Of a stretch of 8,179 nt of DNA, positions 3,869 to 8,179 are shown in pieces. Every line of letters begins with the position of its first letter. Position 1 is the first letter of the stretch. The position numbers and the translations under genes are program-made. The stretch is from an uncultured Lachnospiraceae bacterium. Lineage in GTDB: Bacteria > Bacillota > Clostridia > Lachnospirales > Lachnospiraceae. The notes beneath the pieces are model-generated. The model was given only the letters and a program-made list of their open reading frames with translations, was not told where the DNA came from and searched no databases. The stretch spans positions 1-8,179 of the forward strand of contig CABSCP010000069.1 in NCBI GenBank assembly GCA_902476265.1, read 5' to 3'.

Positions 3869-5227
3869 ATGCCTAAAACAAGATGTGCCCTATATGACCG
3901 CGTGAGTACAGACATGCAAGTTAAAGACGGTCTGTCCCTTGATGCCCAGCGCGCTGCTCTCACAGATTATGCGGTGCAGCATGGATATGAAATTGTCGGT
4001 TATTACAGTGATGAGGGTATTACAGCCCGGAAGAAAATGCAGAACCGGCATGGATTAGTAAGGCTACTGAATGATGTGAAGGCAGACAAAGTTGACCTTA
4101 TCCTTGTCACCAAGCTTGACCGCTGGTTCCGCAACATTAAAGATTACCACAATACACAATCCATACTCGAGGCGCATGGGTGCAACTGGAAAACCATTTT
4201 CGAAGAATATGATACCAGTACCTCCAATGGCCGATTTGCCATCAATATCATGCTATCCGTAAACGAAAATGAATGTGACCGTGACAGTGAACGTATACGG
4301 AACGTTTTTGAATATAAAAAGCGTATGCGTCAGCATGTAAATGGAAAGCCCGCTTATGGATACACGACTGACGCTGAGAAGCACTTAATCAAAGATCCTG
4401 ATACCAGGCACATTGTAGAGGATGTGTTTTCTCATTATTTTTCCTGTTGGTCCAAAAAAGATACCGTTTCTTATATCCTTAACAAATACGGAAACCAAGC
4501 CCCTACCATGTACCAGGTCAACCGCATTTTAAAATGCGAAACATATGCTGGCCGCCTTTATGGTATTGATGGATACTGTGAGCCTTACATAACGATTGAC
4601 CAATATAATAAAATTGCAAAGGTATCCGACAGCAAAATTATCCCGCACCAGGTCGAACCATTTTATTTTTCCTCCATGATAAAATGTCCGATTTGTGGAA
4701 AGAATATGAATGGATTCGTCAAGCGCCAGAAATTAAAAAGCGGCGGCGTAAGTGAGTATAAGCGTTATCGTTGTGGTGCAAAATTTGTAGAGTACCACAA
4801 TGGTGCCTGCATTTCGGAAAGCGTTGTCGAAGAATATCTGCTTACTCATATCATGGATCAGCTGGAGCAGGAGTTGTTGGAAGCCCGTAAGCGCATAGAA
4901 TCCTCCCACCCCCGCAACCGATCCGTCGGAATAAAGCAGGAGTTGGAACGTCTCAATAATATGTATCTGAAGGGCCGGATCTCTGAATCCTATTATGATG
5001 AGCAATATGCCCTCCTGGATGGAAAATTAAAATCCGCCCTGGAAGAAGAGAATATAATCCCTATACAGGCGTATACTCCTATACAGAATGTTTTAAGGGA
5101 TGACTGGATGGATGTTTACAAAGACCTTGATGCTGCTCACAAAAAATCATTTTGGAAAAGCATCTTAAAAGAAATATATGTGGACGAAAAAAGCCGGAAA
5201 ATATGCGGCTTTAGATTTTTAATCTAA
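3869..5227 (+). CDS. Large serine recombinase (integrase of the element), 452 aa
   Basis: Residues 3-145 are the resolvase/invertase catalytic domain, with nucleophile Ser13 in YDRVSTDMQ, plus Arg11 and the KLDRWFRN motif (Arg85, Arg88). Residues 157-255 match the recombinase DNA-binding domain (GKPAYGY...IVEDVFSHY...V.RIL....YAGRLYG). Residues 268-325 are a zinc ribbon with Cys273, Cys276, Cys302 and Cys314. Residues 326-395 are a charged coiled coil as in integrases of this class. At 452 aa it is at the short end of the family. The frame opens with TTG at 3848, but the ATG at 3869 has AGGAGG (3855-3860) 8 nt upstream and is chosen. It catalyses site-specific integration and, with a directionality factor, excision. 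It sits right at the element's end next to a broken host gene, as expected of an integrase. Confidence 0.93.
   Translation: MPKTRCALYDRVSTDMQVKDGLSLDAQRAALTDYAVQHGYEIVGYYSDEGITARKKMQNRHGLVRLLNDVKADKVDLILVTKLDRWFRNIKDYHNTQSILEAHGCNWKTIFEEYDTSTSNGRFAINIMLSVNENECDRDSERIRNVFEYKKRMRQHVNGKPAYGYTTDAEKHLIKDPDTRHIVEDVFSHYFSCWSKKDTVSYILNKYGNQAPTMYQVNRILKCETYAGRLYGIDGYCEPYITIDQYNKIAKVSDSKIIPHQVEPFYFSSMIKCPICGKNMNGFVKRQKLKSGGVSEYKRYRCGAKFVEYHNGACISESVVEEYLLTHIMDQLEQELLEARKRIESSHPRNRSVGIKQELERLNNMYLKGRISESYYDEQYALLDGKLKSALEEENIIPIQAYTPIQNVLRDDWMDVYKDLDAAHKKSFWKSILKEIYVDEKSRKICGFRFLI
5211..5227. other. Hairpin over the end of the recombinase gene
   Basis: TTAGATT (5211-5217), TTT loop, AATCTAA (5221-5227): perfect 7-bp AT-rich inverted repeat including the stop codon. 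Too AT-rich for a strong terminator; it may be part of the attachment-site arm or incidental. Confidence 0.35.
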
Positions 5228-5262
5228 GGTGTAGTAAACTACTAATTACTGTTGAGTTTGAA
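5228..5262. other. Probable element-chromosome junction (att site)
   Basis: Between the recombinase stop (5227) and the first residues recognisable as substrate-binding protein (VEFEPHAT, from 5251), AT-rich sequence changes to GC-richer coding sequence. Serine integrases typically sit beside one att site. Short inverted repeats here, GTAGT-AA-ACTAC (5231-5242) and AGTAA...TTACT (5233-5250), could belong to the element-derived half-site. The crossover dinucleotide cannot be fixed without the other end. Confidence 0.6.
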
Positions 5263-5688
5263 CCTCACGCCACCGCCCTGGAACAAAAGGGGGACGGTTA
5301 TGTGGTAGCTTCTCTGGGCGAAGATTCCGGCTATGTTCCCTATACCGCCTTCTCCGCTAAAAAAAGCTATATCGACGAAAACTCCGAGCTGATCCAGTCC
5401 TTCACCAACGCCCTTCAGAAAGGCATGGATTATGTGACGGCCCACACCCCTGAAGAAATCGCGGCAGTGATCCAGCCCCAGTTTGCGGAAACTGATGCCG
5501 ATACCCTGACCGCCATCGTAAAGCGTTATTATGATCAGGACACCTGGAAAAAAGACCTGGTGTTCACAGAGGATGCTTTCACTCTTCTGCAGGATATCCT
5601 GGAAGAAGGCGGCGAGCTTCCCAAACGTGTTCCCTACGCCGATCTGGTGACCACACAGTTTGCGCAGAAAGCTGCACAGGCCAAGTAA
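5251..5688 (+). pseudogene. 3' fragment of an ABC-transporter substrate-binding protein gene (NMT1/SsuA-like), interrupted by the element
   Basis: The frame reads VEFEPHATALEQKGDGYVV ASLG, then VPYTAFSAKKSYIDENSELIQSFTNAL and a helical C-terminus ending AQKAAQAK. This matches the C-terminal lobe of NMT1/THI5/SsuA-type periplasmic-binding lipoproteins (WEPHAT...G..VPYTA). These capture sulfonates, pyrimidine or thiamine precursors and similar small molecules for an ABC importer; the substrate cannot be told here. The N-terminal lobe and lipoprotein signal are missing. Going upstream, the frame has no start codon before an in-frame stop at 5212, and the GTG at 5302 has no ribosome binding site and cuts through a conserved region, so it is not a genuine start. 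The missing 5' part is expected on the far side of the element. Confidence 0.85.
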
Positions 5689-5796
5689 CTGTCATCCTCT
5701 TACTTTCCGGCCGGACCGTACAACAAAACCAGGCCCTTCTTCCAAAAGGGAGGGTCTGCGTCCGGCGCCGGCGCTTTTGCTTCAGAAAGGAAACTC
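5689..5796 (+). other. Intergenic region with GC-rich palindromes, possible weak terminator
   Basis: Contains TCCGGCCGGA (5706-5715), an imperfect hairpin formed by AGGCCCT (5731-5737) and AGGGTCT (5751-5757), and CCGGCGCCGG (5762-5771) followed by CGCTTTTGCTT. The last could act as a terminator for the substrate-binding gene, though the T-run is short. AGAAAGG before 5797 is the next gene's ribosome binding site. Confidence 0.35.
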
Positions 5797-6309
5797 ATGA
5801 ACAAAAAACTCCGAATTTTCTGGATCTCAGGTTTTTTCTTTACCTGCATCCTGGGAACCCTGCTCCACTTCTTTTATGATTTCACCGGGCAGAACCCTGT
5901 GGCCGGGCTCTTTTCCCCGGTGGATGAATCCACCTGGGAACATCTGAAAATGCTGTTCTTCCCGTCCCTCGTCTGGACGATTGCCGGAGCCCTGGTTTTT
6001 GAGAAACGGCAAAAAGGGCTTTTATGGTCCTGCACAATCGGCATCTGCACGGGACTTGCCGCTATTGTCACGGTCTTTTATACCTATACGGGCATCCTGG
6101 GCTTCAACCTGCTGGTTTTGGATATCCTCACCTTTTACTTCGGCGTATTCACTGTATATTTTACCGCCGCCCGCTGTCTGAAAAAAGAAAGGGAACATAC
6201 ACAGGGATGGCAGATCTTTTTATCTGTGCTCATCCTCCTTCTTTTCGCGCTGCTCTTTTTCCTGTTCACCCGCGCCAAACCGCCCATCGGTCTTTTTCAA
6301 AATCCCTGA
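5797..6309 (+). CDS. DUF6512 family membrane protein, 170 aa
   Basis: Five likely membrane segments at about residues 6-24, 52-68, 76-97, 103-125 and 138-158. The family-like block LLHFFYDFTGQNPVAGLFSPVDESTWEHLKMLFFP (residues 22-56) is the strongest identifier: conserved polar and acidic residues between the first two helices. Family function is unknown to me. The ATG at 5797 has AAAGG (5786-5790) 6 nt upstream. It follows the interrupted substrate-binding gene in the same direction and may once have shared its transcript; it ends about 65 bp before a strong terminator. Confidence 0.8.
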   Translation: MNKKLRIFWISGFFFTCILGTLLHFFYDFTGQNPVAGLFSPVDESTWEHLKMLFFPSLVWTIAGALVFEKRQKGLLWSCTIGICTGLAAIVTVFYTYTGILGFNLLVLDILTFYFGVFTVYFTAARCLKKEREHTQGWQIFLSVLILLLFALLFFLFTRAKPPIGLFQNP

Positions 6310-6374
6310 CCGTGTTTGCAGTATCCATTCATCTGAGTTTGGATTCCGGTCTCCCCATCAATTTCTGTGCACTA

Positions 6375-6402
6375 AAAAAGCCGACCTTCCGATCGGCTTT
6401 TT
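6375..6402. terminator. Strong bidirectional intrinsic terminator
   Basis: AAAAAGCCGA (6375-6384), 8-nt loop, TCGGCTTTTT (6393-6402). Terminates the DUF6512 transcript and, by its A-run, could act on leftward transcription from the cold-shock gene. Confidence 0.9.
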
Positions 6403-6564
6403 CTGCGTACGCTTAATCACTTAGCTAGTTCGAATTCATTTAAAACCAAGAACTAAAGTCTCTATTTAAAGAACAGGCACATAGGTTTATGATAAGGACA
6501 CTATATGAGATCCCGGGATCTCATCATTCATAAGAGTAGGAAGTCCGCTTCTGCGGTGCGCTTC
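6403..6564. other. Noncoding stretch with a 20-bp perfect palindrome
   Basis: No gene is supported. ATGAGATCCCGGGATCTCAT (6505-6524) is a perfect 20-bp palindrome 41 bp downstream of the cold-shock gene's stop. A second small hairpin, CCGC-TTCT-GCGG (6545-6556), lies between them. They may form the 3' end of the cold-shock mRNA, although neither is followed by a T-run on the minus strand. Confidence 0.5.
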
Positions 6565-6765
6565 TTACAGTTTTGTTACGTTAACAGCCTGAGGGCCTTT
6601 CTCACCCTGGATGACGTCATACTCTACAGCAGCGCCTTCTTCCAGAGATTTGAACCCATCCATGTTCAGCCCGGAATAATGTACGAATACATCATGACCA
6701 GCCTCATCAGAAATGAATCCATAGCCTTTCTGGTTGTTAAACCATTTCACTGTACCTTTGTTCAT
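6565..6765 (-). CDS. csp: Cold-shock protein (CspA family), 66 aa
   Basis: A single cold-shock domain of standard length. RNP1 is KGYGFI (residues 13-18), RNP2 is VFVHY (26-30, with Tyr where Phe is usual), and the N-terminus GTVKWFNNQKGYGFI is diagnostic. These small OB-fold cytoplasmic proteins bind single-stranded RNA and DNA and act as RNA chaperones, in cold shock and in normal growth. The ATG has GGAGG close upstream. Transcribed leftward from its own promoter (6812-6840), monocistronic. Confidence 0.95.
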   Translation of the reverse strand: MNKGTVKWFNNQKGYGFISDEAGHDVFVHYSGLNMDGFKSLEEGAAVEYDVIQGEKGPQAVNVTKL

Positions 6766-6811
6766 GTGGATACCTCCAAGAAAAATAAGTTGTTACTTGT
6801 TACATGCTGTC

Positions 6812-6840
6812 AGCATACCACATACGGGAAAAAAAGTAAA
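6812..6840 (-). promoter_or_regulatory. Promoter of the cold-shock gene
   Basis: Minus-strand TTTACT (6840-6835), 17-bp spacer, TATGCT (6817-6812) with extended TGG. Leader about 40 nt, shorter than the classic E. coli cspA leader, with a GTAACA-A-GTAACA direct repeat. Confidence 0.6.
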
Positions 6841-6890
6841 GCAAAAATTAGTATACCGTTTCTTTTTCCCGCGGTTTTATCCACGGCATT

Positions 6891-7184
6891 TCACTCCTTC
6901 TTTGCCGTTCTGGCAAATACCAGTTCATAACCGTCATTCCCGTAATTCAGAGAGCGGTTGACACGGCTGATCGTCGCTGTGGAGGCCCCGGTTTTCTCTG
7001 CGATATCCAGATACGTTTTCCCTTCTTTCAGCATGGCCGCCACTTCAAAGCGCTGGGAAAGGGAGAGCAGTTCATTGACCGTACAAAGGTCTTCAAAAAA
7101 CGCATAACACTCTTCCTTATTTTCCAGGCTCAGAATCGCTTCAAACAGATGGTCTACTGCTTCTGTCTTAATTTTTTTGTTCAT
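6891..7184 (-). CDS. YerC/YecD-type TrpR-family DNA-binding protein, 97 aa
   Basis: All-helical protein with the TrpR-like helix-turn-helix at about residues 56-78 (KTYLDIAEKTGASTATISRVNRSL), preceded by ELLSLSQRFEVAAMLKEG, the family's signature. Length fits the YerC group (about 95-105 aa). It is a cytoplasmic repressor-like protein whose targets are not known to me; unlike TrpR it need not bind tryptophan. The frame extends 21 codons upstream, but AAAGGAG (minus strand, 7193-7200) lies 8 nt before the ATG at 7184, which I choose. Confidence 0.88.
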   Translation of the reverse strand: MNKKIKTEAVDHLFEAILSLENKEECYAFFEDLCTVNELLSLSQRFEVAAMLKEGKTYLDIAEKTGASTATISRVNRSLNYGNDGYELVFARTAKKE

Positions 7185-7298
7185 CAAACTTGCTCCTTTT
7201 GCTGTATTTTGAAATAGATTTGTCCGTTCCGGCCTATATATCAGCATTTTAACATACTAAAGTCACAAAGTAAAGGGAAAGAAATGAATGCAAAATAC

Positions 7299-7327
7299 TT
7301 GTCATCTGGTTTTCAATACTATATAAT
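7299..7327 (+). promoter_or_regulatory. Promoter of the DUF1836 gene
   Basis: TTGTCA (7299-7304), 17-bp spacer, TATAAT (7322-7327): near consensus. The ATG follows at 7349 with AAAAGGAG (7332-7339) about 9 nt before it, so the leader is very short. Confidence 0.75.
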
Positions 7328-7348
7328 GATGAAAAGGAGATTTTTACT

Positions 7349-7966
7349 ATGACGCTGGAATCGGAAGATTTATTAAAGAGTATACTGGACAGTCTTGACC
7401 GGATCGATTATATCCGTCCGGAGGATATTCCCGATATCGACCTGTATATGGACCAGGTCACCACTTTCATGAGCGGCCGTCTGAAAAATTCCACCCGGAA
7501 TCCGGAGGAAGATAAGATTCTGACAAAGACCATGATTAATAATTATGCCAAAAATGATCTGCTCCCTCCACCGGTACGGAAAAAGTATTCCAAAGAGCAT
7601 GTGATGCTTCTGATTTTTATTTACTATTATAAGGGAATTTTATCCATCAATGATATCCAGGCTGTCCTAAAGCCAATTACAGAGGAATTTTTCGGCAAGG
7701 ATCAGGATTTTTGTCTGGAGGATGTTTATAATGAAGTATTCAGCATGGAAGCGGAAGAGGTGGAATATTTAAAGCAGGATGTGACTGAAAAATTCCGCAA
7801 GGCGGAGAACACCTTTGCAGACGCTCCTCTGCAGGATCAGAAATTTCTGCGGATCTTCTCTTTTGTGTGCATTCTGAGCTTTGATGTATATGTGAAAAAG
7901 CTTCTGATCGAAAAGCTGATCGACACCTGTTCGGATCTGAAAACGGATCCCGCTCCAAAAAAATAA
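7349..7966 (+). CDS. DUF1836 domain-containing protein, 205 aa
   Basis: Central block LLPPPVRKKYSKEHVMLLIFIYYYKGILSINDIQAVL (about residues 71-107) is the DUF1836 signature: a MerR-like winged-helix start in which a PPP...YS.EH motif precedes a helix-rich region. An acidic N-terminal region (residues 1-60) precedes it, and residues 110-195 are helical. It is soluble and probably a DNA-binding regulator, but no target is known to me. It has its own near-consensus promoter and is followed 55 bp later by tRNA genes. The ATG at 7349 is well supported by its ribosome binding site. Confidence 0.85.
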   Translation: MTLESEDLLKSILDSLDRIDYIRPEDIPDIDLYMDQVTTFMSGRLKNSTRNPEEDKILTKTMINNYAKNDLLPPPVRKKYSKEHVMLLIFIYYYKGILSINDIQAVLKPITEEFFGKDQDFCLEDVYNEVFSMEAEEVEYLKQDVTEKFRKAENTFADAPLQDQKFLRIFSFVCILSFDVYVKKLLIEKLIDTCSDLKTDPAPKK

Positions 7967-7976
7967 ATTTAGGGGC

Positions 7977-8004
7977 TTGATTCTTTCTGATAAAGTGGTA
8001 CAAT
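7977..8004 (+). promoter_or_regulatory. Promoter of the tRNA cluster
   Basis: TTGATT (7977-7982), 16-bp spacer, TACAAT (7999-8004) with extended TGG, ending 17 bp before the tRNA-Val gene. Confidence 0.6.
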
Positions 8005-8021
8005 ATACTTTGTCAGTACAT

Positions 8022-8095
8022 GGAAGCATAGCTCAGCTGGGATGAGCGTTCGCCTCACACGCGAGAGGTCACGGGTTCGAGCCCCGTTGCTTCCA
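8022..8095 (+). tRNA. tRNA-Val (anticodon CAC)
   Basis: Acceptor GGAAGCA pairs with TGCTTCC, with discriminator A at 8095. D-arm GCTC...GAGC; anticodon stem TTCGC/GCGAG (first pair T-G wobble) with loop CTCACAC, anticodon CAC for GTG codons; T-arm ACGGG-TTCGAGC-CCCGT. The 3' CCA is not encoded (TTT follows). Confidence 0.93.
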
Positions 8096-8106
8096 TTTTA
8101 CATTTT

Positions 8107-8125
8107 ATATGGGATTTTCCCATAT
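8107..8125 (+). other. Hairpin between the two tRNA genes
   Basis: ATATGGGA (8107-8114), TTT, TCCCATAT (8118-8125): perfect 8-bp stem lying directly against the first base of tRNA-Ala. Probably a processing element of the tRNA precursor; no T-run follows, so not a terminator. Confidence 0.5.
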
Positions 8126-8179
8126 GGGCTCGTAGCTTAGCTGGGAAAGCGCTGCGTTCGCAACGCAGAGACCGAGGGT
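8126..8179 (+). tRNA. tRNA-Ala (anticodon CGC), 3' end beyond the window
   Basis: Acceptor 5' strand GGGCTCG, D-arm AGCTTAGCTGGGAAAGC, anticodon stem CTGCG/CGCAG with loop TTCGCAA, anticodon CGC for GCG codons. The variable loop and start of the T-stem are present; the gene is cut by the window edge at 8179. Confidence 0.9.

Noticed and set aside
5302..5688. A short intact 128-aa gene starting at GTG 5302
   Set aside because: The frame is recognisable as the substrate-binding family at least from 5251, there is no ribosome binding site at 5302, and the start would cut a conserved beta region. It is a gene fragment.
6505..6930. Rightward 141-aa open frame over the cold-shock gene
   Set aside because: Antisense shadow of the clear cold-shock gene; no start signals.
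7740..8029. Leftward open frames of 86-87 aa over the end of the DUF1836 gene
   Set aside because: Antisense to a well-supported gene and reaching into the tRNA promoter; no ribosome binding site.
8022..8179. tRNA genes as the integration site of the element
   Set aside because: The tRNAs are about 2.8 kb from the recombinase, intact as far as visible, and the junction is clearly beside the recombinase in the substrate-binding gene.

Overview
The window looks like a low-to-moderate GC Clostridia genome, most likely Lachnospiraceae. This is inferred from the gene families (DUF6512, YerC/TrpR-like, DUF1836), strong AGGAGG-type ribosome binding sites and sigma-A promoters with 16-18 bp spacers. 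It splits into two parts. Bases 1 to about 5250 are the right-hand end of an AT-rich integrated mobile element (prophage-like or integrative element; no structural or conjugation gene is visible, so the class is open). Bases from about 5250 to 8179 are ordinary chromosome with higher GC.

Element, left to right. Leftward-reading small genes: a partial gene at the left edge (1-94), a 43-aa ORF (144-275) and a 75-aa membrane protein (324-551). Then, rightward, a 187-aa membrane-anchored protein combining a ribbon-helix-helix-like segment and two tandem zinc ribbons (654-1217). It converges on a leftward 54-aa zinc-ribbon ORF (1248-1412). A rightward 56-aa gene with its own promoter follows (1526-1696). 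Next is a lysogeny-type switch: a leftward early operon of two small genes (1891-2091, 1716-1871) with an exact-consensus promoter, divergent from an Xre-type repressor (2236-2631). Three 15-bp repressor-like operators lie between them. A leftward 46-aa ORF (2628-2768) has a fourth operator-like site in its leader. Last comes a rightward pair: an AgrA-like LytTR regulator (3086-3838) and a large serine recombinase (3869-5227), 30 bp apart and probably one operon.

The recombinase ends only about 25 bp before chromosomal coding sequence resumes. That sequence is the headless 3' part of an ABC-transporter substrate-binding protein gene (about 5251-5688). The simplest reading is that the element integrated inside this gene, with one att junction at about 5228-5262 and the other end outside the window to the left.

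Chromosomal part: the broken substrate-binding gene, a DUF6512 membrane protein (5797-6309), a leftward cold-shock protein (6565-6765), a leftward YerC-like TrpR-family regulator (6891-7184), a DUF1836 protein (7349-7966), tRNA-Val(CAC) and the start of tRNA-Ala(CGC).

The most interesting signal is the LytTR regulator beside the recombinase. By eye against AgrA, its receiver domain has lost the phosphoacceptor Asp (Ser instead), both acidic-pocket Asp (Asn-Asn) and the conserved Lys (Glu). No histidine kinase is visible. Two exact 15-bp repeats 22 bp apart, containing near-matches to the LytTR-box consensus, lie upstream. This suggests phosphorylation-independent control of the recombinase.
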